This document shows, one piece after another, positions 15,794 through 24,727 of a DNA stretch of 64,000 bases. Each line of letters begins with the position of its first letter. Positions within the stretch are counted from its first letter, which is position 1. Where the stretch lies: the NCBI GenBank assembly GCA_013426015.1, contig CP058998.1, forward strand, positions 620,001 to 684,000. The letters are read 5' to 3'. The DNA is from Candidatus Fermentimicrarchaeum limneticum. GTDB taxonomy: Archaea > Micrarchaeota > Micrarchaeia > Burarchaeales > Fermentimicrarchaeaceae. The position numbers were made by a program, and so were the translations under genes. The notes below the pieces were generated by a model, which saw nothing but the letters and a program-made list of their open reading frames with translations, was not told the origin of the DNA and made no database searches.

Positions 15794-15883
15794 GGGCCTG
15801 TGGCGCAGCCTGGATAGCGCGGCAAGAGCAATCCCGCAAGCCTTCTAAGCTGAAGGTCGTGGGTTCAAATCCCACCAGGCCCG
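15794..15883 (+). tRNA. tRNA-Arg(TCT) with putative 15-nt intron at a non-canonical site
   Basis: The acceptor GGGCCTG/CAGGCCC, the T arm GTGGG-TTCAAAT-CCCAC and the anticodon loop CTTCTAA (anticodon TCT) are clear. The gene is 90 nt where 75 is expected. The extra 15 nt lie between the D stem and the anticodon loop, within GCAAGAGCAATCCCGCAAGC. Removing 15 nt to leave GCAGC restores four of five pairs with the 3' anticodon strand GCTGA. Archaeal tRNAs do carry introns at such positions, removed by the splicing endonuclease. The exact borders are inference. Confidence 0.85.
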
Positions 15884-15910
15884 CTTGACATTTTAGAGAA
15901 GGGTGGCAAT

Positions 15911-16303
15911 ATGGAAAGCAAAGACTACAAAAAAGGATTAAGGATATTTGAAAAAGTTTACAGAGAAAAAGCGGCAAGCACCCTAAACAAGATTAAAAGC
16001 TATGATAAGGAGCTTGCAGATGTGTTGATTGATACCGCTTACGGGAGAATCCTGTCCAGGCCTGCTTTGGATTTAAAAACAAAGGAAATGTGCATAGTTT
16101 CGATGCTTATCCCACTGGGGAAAACACTTGCTTTGAAGAGGCACATCAATGGTGCTTTGAATGTAGGAGTAGAGCCTGGGCATCTAAAAGAAGTTCTTGT
16201 GGCTAGTCATCTGTATGTCGGATGGCCTTTGTGCCTTGATGCATTCGATACACTTCAGGAAGTTTTAGAGGAAAGAAAGAGAAAGCAAAAGACTGGAAAG
16301 TAG
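15911..16303 (+). CDS. Carboxymuconolactone decarboxylase (CMD/AhpD-like) family protein
   Basis: A 130-residue all-helical protein. The core LDLKTKEMCIVSMLIPLGK, then LKRHINGALNVGVEPGHLKEVL and YVGWPLCLDAF, matches the CMD family (gamma-carboxymuconolactone decarboxylase-like). The redox CxxC of AhpD is absent, so peroxidase-reductase activity is unlikely; the single Cys in MCIVSM does not replace it. The specific substrate is unknown. It begins 27 bp after tRNA-Arg and precedes the UPF0147 and DNA polymerase D genes, all in the same direction. Confidence 0.85.
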   Translation: MESKDYKKGLRIFEKVYREKAASTLNKIKSYDKELADVLIDTAYGRILSRPALDLKTKEMCIVSMLIPLGKTLALKRHINGALNVGVEPGHLKEVLVASHLYVGWPLCLDAFDTLQEVLEERKRKQKTGK

Positions 16304-16336
16304 AGGAACCCAACGAGGTTCCTCTTGGGTGAGAAA

Positions 16337-16591
16337 ATGGCAAAGACAAATGTGGAGCAGATAATCTCTTTGATGGAAGAGGTGGAGAACGACACGTCAA
16401 TTCCGAGGAACGTGAGGAAGGCGGTCACCGATGCGAAAGAGAAGATGAAGGGCGACGAAGGCGAGCTGAGGACCCGGGCAAGTTCTGCAATATACCTCCT
16501 TGATGAGGTGAGCAACGACATCAATATGCCGATGCACGCCCGCACGCAGATATGGACGCTGATGAGCGCCCTGGAAACCGTGAAAGGCTGA
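16337..16591 (+). CDS. UPF0147 family protein
   Basis: An 84-residue helical protein from the ATG at 16337 behind GGGTGAG; a TTG lies at 16325. It matches the archaeal UPF0147 family: EQIISLMEEVENDTSIPRNVRKAV, then TRASSAIYLLDEVSNDINMP and ARTQIWTLMSALE. The function is not known. It ends 5 bp before the DP1 start, so it is probably co-transcribed with the replicative polymerase. Confidence 0.88.
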   Translation: MAKTNVEQIISLMEEVENDTSIPRNVRKAVTDAKEKMKGDEGELRTRASSAIYLLDEVSNDINMPMHARTQIWTLMSALETVKG

Positions 16592-16596
16592 AGCTG

Positions 16597-18096
16597 ATGA
16601 ATGACGAGGAGATTGTGAAATTCTTCGAGAAGGAGGAGGTTTTGCTTAGCCCAGATGCTGTAGAGTTCCTGAAGGAGAAGAATGACGATTCGCTTCTTAG
16701 GAAGATTCTTGAAAGAAGAGGAGAGGAGTTTTTCATTGGCAAGGAGTTCATTGAGCAGCTTATTGAGGAGGAGAAGAAGATTCCCATGCCTGCTGTGGAA
16801 GTGAAAAGGGCGAGCGACTTCAAGCCGATTGCAAAGGAGTACACTCCTCAGCTGAAATTCCTGAAGGAGTATGATGTGAGCGGGAAATGCAATTGCGGAG
16901 GAAGCGTTGATGATTTTGTGAATCTGTTCAGGGATAGATTGAAGAGGACAAAGAAGATGCTGGAGATGAGGGTGGGTGCAACCGGAATAAGCAGCATTGG
17001 CGAATTGGGCGGGTTTGCTAAGGGAAGGGAAGTCAGGCTTGTAGGCATGGTGACGAGCAAGAGGATTACAAAGAATGGGCATATCATGATAGAACTGGAA
17101 AGCGAGGAGGGAGTTGCCAAAGTCCTGGCATTGAAGTCAGAGAGGGAGCCGCAGAGGAGCTGCTTTGAAAAGGCAAACACCCTTCTTTTGGATGAGGTTG
17201 TCGCAATAGACGGAAGATTTTCCGACCCGTTCATAATTGCGAACGATGTAATCTGGCCCGACCTGCCGATCAGGACCCAGAGGGTGATTGACAGGGATGT
17301 GTGCATCGCATTCCTCTCCGACCTGCATGTGGGAAGCAGGAATTTCATGCAGGAGCAGTTCCAGAAGATGCTGAAATGGCTGAACGGCGAGATGGACGGG
17401 GAGAACGGCAAGGAGCTGGTTGGAAGGATAAAATACATCATAATCGCGGGGGATCTGGTTGACGGCATAGGCATATATCCCGAACAGGAGAAGGAGCTTA
17501 TCATCAAGGACATTTACGAGCAGTACGACATGTTCCTGAAATTCGTGAGTTCCATCCCTGAATATATTGAGCTCATCATAGCGCCGGGCAACCACGATGC
17601 AGTGAGAAGGGCAGAGCCGCAGCCTCAGATTACGAAGGAACTGCTCAAGGCTGACAACGGAAGGATGCACGTAGTGGGCAATCCTTCGCTTATCGATATT
17701 GAGGGGTTCAGAACTCTTGTCTACCATGGGACTTCGCTTGATTCAATCATCGCAGGGATATCCGGAATGAGCTACCAGCATCCTGAAAAACCAATGGTGG
17801 AGCTGCTGAAGAGGAGGAACCTTAGCCCAATCTACGGGGAGAATCCCGTTGTTCCAGAAAGCAAGGATTACATGCTTATCGAAGAAGTGCCGGACATTGT
17901 GCACATGGGGCACGTCCACAAGAACGGATATGACAATTACAAAGGAACGGTTGTTGTGAATTCCGGCACATGGCAGAGCCAGACCGACTTCCAGCTGAGG
18001 CAGGGCCACACGCCAAGCCCATGCATTCTGCCTGTGCTGGATTTGAGAAGCGGAAGGATGAACGTGATAAACTTCATGAAGAGGGAAAGCGGATGA
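16597..18096 (+). CDS. polB: DNA polymerase D (PolD) small subunit DP1, 3'-5' exonuclease
   Basis: The small subunit of the archaeal replicative D-family polymerase, about 500 residues from the ATG at 16597. It provides proofreading and contacts DP2. An OB fold lies at about 145-220. The calcineurin-like phosphoesterase domain has its metal ligands: SDLH 241-244, GD 285-286, GNHD 331-334, H377 and GHVH 438-441. All appear intact, so the nuclease should be active, unlike the inactive eukaryotic B-subunits. It overlaps DP2 by ATGA at 18093-18096, so translation is probably coupled. A longer in-frame start at 16552 would overlap UPF0147 and is less likely. Confidence 0.95.
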   Translation: MNDEEIVKFFEKEEVLLSPDAVEFLKEKNDDSLLRKILERRGEEFFIGKEFIEQLIEEEKKIPMPAVEVKRASDFKPIAKEYTPQLKFLKEYDVSGKCNCGGSVDDFVNLFRDRLKRTKKMLEMRVGATGISSIGELGGFAKGREVRLVGMVTSKRITKNGHIMIELESEEGVAKVLALKSEREPQRSCFEKANTLLLDEVVAIDGRFSDPFIIANDVIWPDLPIRTQRVIDRDVCIAFLSDLHVGSRNFMQEQFQKMLKWLNGEMDGENGKELVGRIKYIIIAGDLVDGIGIYPEQEKELIIKDIYEQYDMFLKFVSSIPEYIELIIAPGNHDAVRRAEPQPQITKELLKADNGRMHVVGNPSLIDIEGFRTLVYHGTSLDSIIAGISGMSYQHPEKPMVELLKRRNLSPIYGENPVVPESKDYMLIEEVPDIVHMGHVHKNGYDNYKGTVVVNSGTWQSQTDFQLRQGHTPSPCILPVLDLRSGRMNVINFMKRESG

Positions 18097-21000
18097 AGGA
18101 GTATTTCGAAAGCTTGCAGAAAGGCTTCGCTGATGCCTACTCTGTCGCAGAGAAGGCAAGGGCAAAGAATTTTGACCCAGACGGGAAGGTTGAGATACTG
18201 CCTGCAGAGGACATTGCCGCAAGGGTTGAGGGTATCGTAGGTCCTGCGGGAATTGCCGCGAGGATAAGGGAACTGGGAATGGACAAGAAGAGGGAGACGC
18301 TTGCTTTTGACATTGTGAAGGAGATAATCGAAAGGAATGAGGGCGACAGGGAGAAGGTGATTGAGCAGGCGGTCAGAACAGGAGTGGCAATTCTCACCGA
18401 AGGGGTGCTGGTTGCCCCCACGGAGGGGATTTCTGCCATCAGGATAAGGAAGAATCCTGACGGAAGCGATTATCTTGCGATGTATTTCTCAGGTCCTATC
18501 AGAAGCGCTGGAGGAACCGTTGCGGCTCTCAGCGTGGTGCTTGCAGATTTTGCAAGGAGGAGGTTCAGCATTGCGGATTACAGGCCGACTGACACGGAAG
18601 TGGAGAGGTATGTTGAGGAGATCGCATTGTATGATGTGCGTGCCGCGAGGCTGCAGTACCGACCGACAGATGATGAGATAAGGGTGATTGTGAAGAACTG
18701 CCCTGTGTGCATTGACGGCGAGCCAACTGAGGAATTTGAGGTTTCCGTCCACAAGGATCTGCCGAGGATTGAGACGAACAGGGTGAGGGGAGGGATGTGC
18801 CTTGTCATTGGAGAAGGAATCGCGCAGAAGGCAAGCAAGGTGCTCAGATACACGAAAAATATCGGACTGAACTGGAGCTGGCTGGAAGCCTGCGTCAAAG
18901 TTCCGAAGAAGGAGTCGGGAGGGGGGATAAAACCCAACAGATTATACCTGGATGATATCGTCGCAGGCAGACCCATCTTCAGCTATCCTTCTGAGAAAGG
19001 GGGCTTCAGGCTCAGGTACGGCAGGACGAGGATGAGCGGCATTGCTGCAAAGGCGATCCATCCTGCAACAATGATTCTTCTGGATGGGTTCCTGACAACC
19101 GGCACGCAGATGAAGGTGGAGAGGCCCGGCAAAGGGTGCATTGTCACACCGTGCAGCACAATTGAAGGTCCGTTCGTGAAGCTGAAGGACGGAAGCGTGC
19201 TGCAGGTGAAAAGCGTAGAGGAGGCCGAGAAGGTAAAGAATGATGTGGAAGTGATTCTCTCGCTTGGGGATCTGCTCATTTCATACGGGGATTTCTACAA
19301 GTCCAACCATCCCCTAATCCCCAGTGGTTATTGTGAGGAGTTCTGGCGCAAGGAGCTGGAGAAGGCTGCAAAAGAGAAGGGAGCCGACCCGAAGACTGCT
19401 GCGCCCCAAGAGCTGAGCGGGGAGGATGCGTTCAAGATTTCAGAGAAGTTCGGGGTGCCGCTGCACCCAGACTACACATACCTATGGCACGACATCACTG
19501 CGGATGAATTGAAGGAGCTTGTCGACTGGCTTGCGAATGGCAAGTTGATCTACGAATGGTTCAAGCTGAAGGAGCTGAGGGTTGAGAAAGGCGGTGGAAA
19601 GAAAGTGCTGGAGAAGCTGTGCGTGCCTCATACAGTCGAGGGAAACGAGGTTGTGGTGAGGGAGCACGCCATGCCCCTTCTGATGAGCCTCGGCATACTG
19701 CAGAACAGGAAGATAAGCCCGGAGAAACTCAATTCTGTTTTCTCAAAGGAGAAGAAAGCAATGGACATGGTAAGGGAGCTTGCCGGCGTGAAGCTGAGGG
19801 AGAAGGCACCTGTCTACATAGGTGCCAGGATGGGGAGACCTGAGAAGGCGAGGGAGAGGAAGATGAAGCCGGCCCCGCACGTTTTGTTTCCTATAGGAAA
19901 CTGGGGAGGCGCGACAAGGGACGTGGTGAAAGCATACAGGAAGGCAAAGGAGAGCGAGAGGTACGAGGGAAGGGGAGTCGTCGTTGAGGTTGCAAGGATG
20001 ACCTGCCCCTCTTGCAAGAGGGTTATGACAAGCAACAAGTGCCCCCTCTGTGATGTGAGGACAGTGCCTGCAAAAGTATGCCTGAAATGCAGCAGGGAGG
20101 TCCACGGTGATGTCTGCGAAAGGTGCAAGTCACGCGCATCTGAATCGGACTCAAGGGGGATCAACCTTGTGAGTCTGGTTGACGACGCGGTGAAGAGATG
20201 CGGCAGCCTGCCTGATGAGATTAAGGGAGTGAAAGGGATGACAAGCAGAAGCAAGATTCCCGAGCCGCTTGAGAAAGGCATCCTCAGGGCGAAGCACGGC
20301 GTTTTCGTCTTCAAGGACGGTACTGCAAGGTTCGATTCAACAAATGTCCTGTTAACGCACTTCAGACCGAATGAGATTGGGGTGGGTGTTGAGAAGCTGA
20401 AGGAGATTGGCTACGGCAAGGATTTTGAGGGGAAGGAGCTGAAGGATGGTAACCAGCTTGTCGAGATGAAGCCGCAGGACGTTATAATAGCTGAGAGAGG
20501 AGCGGGCTATATGGTGAAAGTTGCGAATTTCATTGATGACTGCCTGATCTACCTGTACGGGCTTCCTCCTTATTACAATGTTAAAAACACGGATGAGCTT
20601 GTTGGAAAGCTGGTAGTCACCCTGTCGCCGCACACCTCATGCGGCGTCCTCGGCAGGATAATTGGCTTCACAAAAGCGCATGTGGGTTACGCGCACCCAT
20701 ACATGATTTCGGCAAGAAGAAGGAACTGCGACGGGGATGAGGATTCCATGATGCTGCTTCTGGATGCGTTGATAAACTTCTCAAAGAAATTCCTGCCGGA
20801 CAGCAGGGGAGGGACGATGGATGCCTCCCTTGTTCTGACAACAGTGGTAAACCCGAAGGAGGTTGATGATGAGGTGCATGCGATGGAGATTTGCAGCGAG
20901 TATCCTCTTGAGCTATATGAATCTAGCATGAAGTTCGAGAATGCGGGAGAGGTGAAGGTGGAGAAGGTTTCGGACAGGCTAGGAAAGCCGGAGCAGTATT

Positions 21001-21473
21001 ACGGACTGGGATTCACCCATGGGACAGGTTCGCTGGAAGGGATACCACTCATGACAAAATACGTTGAATTGAAAAGCATGAAGGAGAAGATAGATGCGCA
21101 GTTCGCCCTGTCCGAGAAGATAAGGGCTGTGAATGTGAGGGATGCGACGGAAAGACTGATACTGAGCCACTTCCTGCCCGACCTTTACGGCAACCTGCGT
21201 TCCTTCTCGAGGCAGATTTTCAGGTGCGTGAGCTGCAACAGCAAGTACAGGAGAGTTCCTCTTTCAGGCAAGTGCAGGAGATGCGGAGGAAAGCTTGTCC
21301 TGACAATTTCGAAGGGAGGGATTGAAAAATACCTAAAAATCTCCCAGGAGCTTGCGGAAAAGTATCAGCTGCCCGCTTACCTGAAGCAGAGGCTGTCTCT
21401 GCTTGAGAGCGATATATCGTCTGTTTTCGGGAATGAGGACAAGAAGCAGTTCAGCTTGGCAGAGTTCATGTGA
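18093..21473 (+). CDS. polC: DNA polymerase D (PolD) large subunit DP2, catalytic
   Basis: The catalytic subunit of PolD, about 1126 residues from the ATG at 18093. It carries out template-directed DNA synthesis with two double-psi beta-barrels. The catalytic motif NCDGDED is at about 878-884, with no intein inserted there. A multi-Cys zinc cluster lies at about 638-680 (CPSCK, CPLC, CLKC, CERC), and a C-terminal zinc site at about 1045-1068 (CVSC, CRRCGGK). The conserved RSAGGT and GRTRMSG segments of the N-terminal half are present. The extreme C-terminus KKQFSLAEFM resembles a PCNA-interacting peptide. Start and stop overlap indicate an operon with DP1. Confidence 0.96.
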   Translation: MKEYFESLQKGFADAYSVAEKARAKNFDPDGKVEILPAEDIAARVEGIVGPAGIAARIRELGMDKKRETLAFDIVKEIIERNEGDREKVIEQAVRTGVAILTEGVLVAPTEGISAIRIRKNPDGSDYLAMYFSGPIRSAGGTVAALSVVLADFARRRFSIADYRPTDTEVERYVEEIALYDVRAARLQYRPTDDEIRVIVKNCPVCIDGEPTEEFEVSVHKDLPRIETNRVRGGMCLVIGEGIAQKASKVLRYTKNIGLNWSWLEACVKVPKKESGGGIKPNRLYLDDIVAGRPIFSYPSEKGGFRLRYGRTRMSGIAAKAIHPATMILLDGFLTTGTQMKVERPGKGCIVTPCSTIEGPFVKLKDGSVLQVKSVEEAEKVKNDVEVILSLGDLLISYGDFYKSNHPLIPSGYCEEFWRKELEKAAKEKGADPKTAAPQELSGEDAFKISEKFGVPLHPDYTYLWHDITADELKELVDWLANGKLIYEWFKLKELRVEKGGGKKVLEKLCVPHTVEGNEVVVREHAMPLLMSLGILQNRKISPEKLNSVFSKEKKAMDMVRELAGVKLREKAPVYIGARMGRPEKARERKMKPAPHVLFPIGNWGGATRDVVKAYRKAKESERYEGRGVVVEVARMTCPSCKRVMTSNKCPLCDVRTVPAKVCLKCSREVHGDVCERCKSRASESDSRGINLVSLVDDAVKRCGSLPDEIKGVKGMTSRSKIPEPLEKGILRAKHGVFVFKDGTARFDSTNVLLTHFRPNEIGVGVEKLKEIGYGKDFEGKELKDGNQLVEMKPQDVIIAERGAGYMVKVANFIDDCLIYLYGLPPYYNVKNTDELVGKLVVTLSPHTSCGVLGRIIGFTKAHVGYAHPYMISARRRNCDGDEDSMMLLLDALINFSKKFLPDSRGGTMDASLVLTTVVNPKEVDDEVHAMEICSEYPLELYESSMKFENAGEVKVEKVSDRLGKPEQYYGLGFTHGTGSLEGIPLMTKYVELKSMKEKIDAQFALSEKIRAVNVRDATERLILSHFLPDLYGNLRSFSRQIFRCVSCNSKYRRVPLSGKCRRCGGKLVLTISKGGIEKYLKISQELAEKYQLPAYLKQRLSLLESDISSVFGNEDKKQFSLAEFM

Positions 21474-21537
21474 TACGTCCTTGCAACAAAGAAAGTATTA
21501 AATCTCGTGGTTGTCCTAATTCTTGCGGTGGTTTTCT

Positions 21538-23877
21538 ATGAGAAAGGCAGTTCTATTGGCTCTTGCTTTGGTTCTGCTCTCGGGATGCGTGCTTTTCCCT
21601 CCTGAAGAGCAAACGAAATACGAAATATTCTCAAACCTGCCTTCAGAGGGGGTGGCCAATGCCGTGCTTGCCGATGTCAACGGGGATGCCTTCGCCGAGC
21701 TGATCTCCCTGATTGGAACTGCCATGGGAGGCAAGGCTCTCAAGAATTTGCACGGGGCGCAGCTTGCAGTATTCACCTACGAGGATGGAGGGAGCGCCGC
21801 TGTCATAAAGCTGAATACAACTATGGAGCTGAACGAGCTGATGGAGAGCCTTCCAGGGGGATACGAGGACCTGGTCAATGAGACGAAGCAGATTAACGGT
21901 AAACAGGTGGTGCTGCTGTACAGCAGCTATGACAAAGGAAAGGAGAACCCGCTGTGCGTATGGAGAGAAGGAGAATGGCTGAATTTCCTCTATTACCAGC
22001 AAGGCTACAGCTATGTTGTTAACGAAAATGTTGCAGAGAAACCGTCAATTAATGAAAGCTTGAGATGCGATTTCATAATGGAGAAGAAGTACGACACGAA
22101 GAAGGCTGAGCAGCTGCTCGCAGGGAGCGCGGAGATGAAAAAGAAGTTCTCGGGAGTAGGGAAGTTTTTCGGGGATGGGATGGCATACATCGAGAATTCC
22201 AGTGCATACGTCTCGCTGTTCGGGGATGAGAATGGGGATTATGCAGTCGCCATGCTGCAGGGGAAGAGGGCAGATAGCAATCTGTGCTACAACGATTCCT
22301 CTTCAGGAGGCGGTGCTGAGGTTGTGAAGAGGGGTAACAAGGAGGCTTGCCTTAAGGAGATGAAGGAGAGCTCCTCGTCTTATATTATGCCGATGAGCTT
22401 GAGCCTCATATACCTTGAGAGGAGAGTCGGGGATTACTCCCTCGTGGTTGTTGCGTATGTGAAGGAGAAGAAGGATGCGGTGATAAACAAAGCAGAAAAC
22501 ATCATCTTTGGCCTTGAGTTCCCGGGTGAGGAGGCAAGGTGGACCGACAAGATGACCCTTACCGTGAAGGTGTACGAGAACGATGAGAGCTTCCATCAAA
22601 TGCCTGTTGCAGACGCAAAGGTTAACCTGTACAAGTACGGCTATTCCTATATTGATTATGAGTATGGCGGAATGAACACGCTGGAACCGATAAAGAGTGC
22701 AAAGACGGATGACAACGGAATTGCGAAGTTCACCGACTTGGAGATTGGCAGCTACACTGTTGAAGCATCAAAGGAGGGCTACCTCAAGGGCACTGACTAC
22801 GTATACCAGGGAGATACCAACTCGAGCATCATGCTGCGGAAGCTTGAGCCTCTGAGGGTCAACGTCCGGGAGGGGAGCTACTCAAGCAGCGTCCCGGTTG
22901 CAGAGGCGAAGGTTGTCCTGTACAACGGGAGTTCGATATTTGCTGATGGAGGCGCAGTAGGTTACACCCAGAATTATGAAGTGATTGATACGAAATACAC
23001 GAACGCAAGCGGCGTTGCGGATTTTGGAAAGAGGAGTATTGAAAATGGTAAGATTGTTGTGAGCAAGGAGAGCTATGACGATTATACTACGTATCTATCG
23101 ACATATTCCAGAAATATAACTGTCTACCTCACAAAGAAGTATAATTACTATAATTACAGTGGGAAACCATTTACTGTAACTGTGCGGAGCTATGACGCTT
23201 CAGGGTTGGCTTTAAACAATATTGAAGGAGCGAAGGTTAGTATTTACAACAAGACCTCAATAGGTAATTACACACTTGCCACGACGAATTACACGGATTC
23301 AGATGGAGTGGCAAGGTTAAACGGTGGGAATATTATGGATGGGAAAATCGAAGTAGAGAAGGAAGGGTATAGGGCTTATAGTGAGTACTTCTACTATTAC
23401 AACACCAGAAATATTATGGTGTACCTCAGCCTAGCAAACCTAAACCAGACTTATGGATATAACAAAACTTCTGCTCCTGCTGAGAACTGCATCGGAAATT
23501 ACAGTCTGAGAGTTTGGCCCTCTGAGGCTGCAACTGCAACATGCACGGGCAGTAACGGCGCAGCTATCCCTTCAACAGGAGAGAATGCTGCAGATTGGTT
23601 CAACTATGGTGGGTGCGGTGGGTGGAAGACGTATAATGTAACACCGGGCTCTCAAGTGATGATACATGGGTATAGCGATAGCTGCGCAGGATGCAGTCTT
23701 TGGCATATAAATTACTATTTGCAAGATTACTACAACTCTAGCTGGCGTAGAGTTGGGTATGTAGATGGGCCTGACGAGCGTGGCGCAACCTATGATTTCT
23801 GCTATACCCCCAAAGGAAACAGGATAGACATAGAAGCTGAAACTGGTTTCTATGTAAGTGTATTCAAAAAGGGTTAG
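21538..23877 (+). CDS. Secreted lipoprotein with repeated regulatory-like beta domains
   Basis: About 779 residues from the ATG at 21538, behind GGTGG. A signal peptide ends in the lipobox LLSGC, giving lipid-modified Cys17 anchored outside the membrane. Residues about 20-330 form a domain of unknown family. Three tandem carboxypeptidase-regulatory-like repeats follow, each with (V/I)xxAKVxLY, a G(I/V)A(K/D/R)F or GVARL turn and a closing ITVYL or IMVYL strand. A C-terminal domain has several Cys. Many Asn-x-Ser/Thr sites suggest glycosylation. The last third is richer in AT and Tyr. Probably a surface structural or adhesion protein. It is convergent with the OGG gene and overlaps it by 14 bp. 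Confidence 0.78.
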   Translation: MRKAVLLALALVLLSGCVLFPPEEQTKYEIFSNLPSEGVANAVLADVNGDAFAELISLIGTAMGGKALKNLHGAQLAVFTYEDGGSAAVIKLNTTMELNELMESLPGGYEDLVNETKQINGKQVVLLYSSYDKGKENPLCVWREGEWLNFLYYQQGYSYVVNENVAEKPSINESLRCDFIMEKKYDTKKAEQLLAGSAEMKKKFSGVGKFFGDGMAYIENSSAYVSLFGDENGDYAVAMLQGKRADSNLCYNDSSSGGGAEVVKRGNKEACLKEMKESSSSYIMPMSLSLIYLERRVGDYSLVVVAYVKEKKDAVINKAENIIFGLEFPGEEARWTDKMTLTVKVYENDESFHQMPVADAKVNLYKYGYSYIDYEYGGMNTLEPIKSAKTDDNGIAKFTDLEIGSYTVEASKEGYLKGTDYVYQGDTNSSIMLRKLEPLRVNVREGSYSSSVPVAEAKVVLYNGSSIFADGGAVGYTQNYEVIDTKYTNASGVADFGKRSIENGKIVVSKESYDDYTTYLSTYSRNITVYLTKKYNYYNYSGKPFTVTVRSYDASGLALNNIEGAKVSIYNKTSIGNYTLATTNYTDSDGVARLNGGNIMDGKIEVEKEGYRAYSEYFYYYNTRNIMVYLSLANLNQTYGYNKTSAPAENCIGNYSLRVWPSEAATATCTGSNGAAIPSTGENAADWFNYGGCGGWKTYNVTPGSQVMIHGYSDSCAGCSLWHINYYLQDYYNSSWRRVGYVDGPDERGATYDFCYTPKGNRIDIEAETGFYVSVFKKG

Positions 23878-24727
23878 TTGACTTATTTCTTCCGTACCAG
23901 TAAACATACTGCTGGGCGTATCCTGCGTATCCTCCCCAGTAGTCGCCCGCAAATTCTCTTATCTCTTCATCACTAACTTTCCTGTTTTTGAAGTAGACCT
24001 TCTGCATTGTCCTCCTCACCCAGACGTCTATGGGGAATGCCTCCAGCTTGCCGTAGGCGAAGAGCAGCACGCAGTCAGCAATCTTCTCCCCAACTCCCGG
24101 TATCCTCATCAGCTCCATCTTCCCCTCCTTGTAGCCCATGCGGGCAATGTCGTTCAAATCAATCTTGCCGGAGCATGCCTTCGCGGCATTCCTCAAGTAT
24201 TCCGCTCTGAAGCCCAGCTTGCATTCCTTGAAAGATTTCAAGTCTGCTTTTGAAAGGGTTCCCGCCTCAGGAAAGCGGTGGAAGCATTTCCCTTCTATTT
24301 CAACCTTCTCCCCAAATTTTTTGGAGAGGTTTCCCACAATGCATTTTATATTCTTGAGGTTGTTGTTTGCCGAGCAGATGAAGCAGGCGAGAGTCTCCCA
24401 TGGGTCTGAAAGCGTCAATCGCAGCCCGTATAGATCCCGGACAGCGTGGAGCATGAACTCGTCCCTGATGAGCTTCCTGTAGATGCACTTCATGTCATCC
24501 TTCAGCCGGAACCTGTCCTCCACAACTTCCCTGATTTCCTGCTCAGTTTCATCACCTTTCCACTCAATTCGAAGCGCATCCCCTAGCTGCTGCAGCGAGA
24601 CCAAGGAACTGCCTGTAAGAAACTGCGCCACCCCGTTGTTGTAATCCATCAGGAAGAAAGGAGGCTGCCCGCTGAGCATCGTATGTTCAAGGCTAAAGCA
24701 TTTTACCGGTATCTCTAGGGCAGGCAT
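23864..24727 (-). CDS. ogg: 8-oxoguanine DNA glycosylase/AP lyase (OGG1 type)
   Basis: A 287-residue HhH-GPD base-excision repair enzyme that removes 8-oxoguanine. The hairpin-helix-hairpin is IPGVGEKIADC with catalytic Lys215, and the downstream Asp is D234 in FPIDVW. The 19-residue K-to-D spacing equals that of human OGG1. An N-terminal TBP-like beta domain spans about residues 1-95, so it is the full OGG1 type rather than the shorter OGG2 or AGOG. The start overlaps the end of glyS by 13 bp, so the two are probably co-transcribed. Confidence 0.9.
   Translation of the reverse strand: MPALEIPVKCFSLEHTMLSGQPPFFLMDYNNGVAQFLTGSSLVSLQQLGDALRIEWKGDETEQEIREVVEDRFRLKDDMKCIYRKLIRDEFMLHAVRDLYGLRLTLSDPWETLACFICSANNNLKNIKCIVGNLSKKFGEKVEIEGKCFHRFPEAGTLSKADLKSFKECKLGFRAEYLRNAAKACSGKIDLNDIARMGYKEGKMELMRIPGVGEKIADCVLLFAYGKLEAFPIDVWVRRTMQKVYFKNRKVSDEEIREFAGDYWGGYAGYAQQYVYWYGRNKSTNPF

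Noticed and set aside
17970-18093. N-terminal extension of DP2 into DP1
   Set aside because: The extra 41 residues are an out-of-frame reading of the DP1 end; the ATGA overlap gives the natural start.
18093-21473. Intein in DP2 at the NCDGDED site
   Set aside because: The catalytic motif is continuous and there are no intein splicing blocks.
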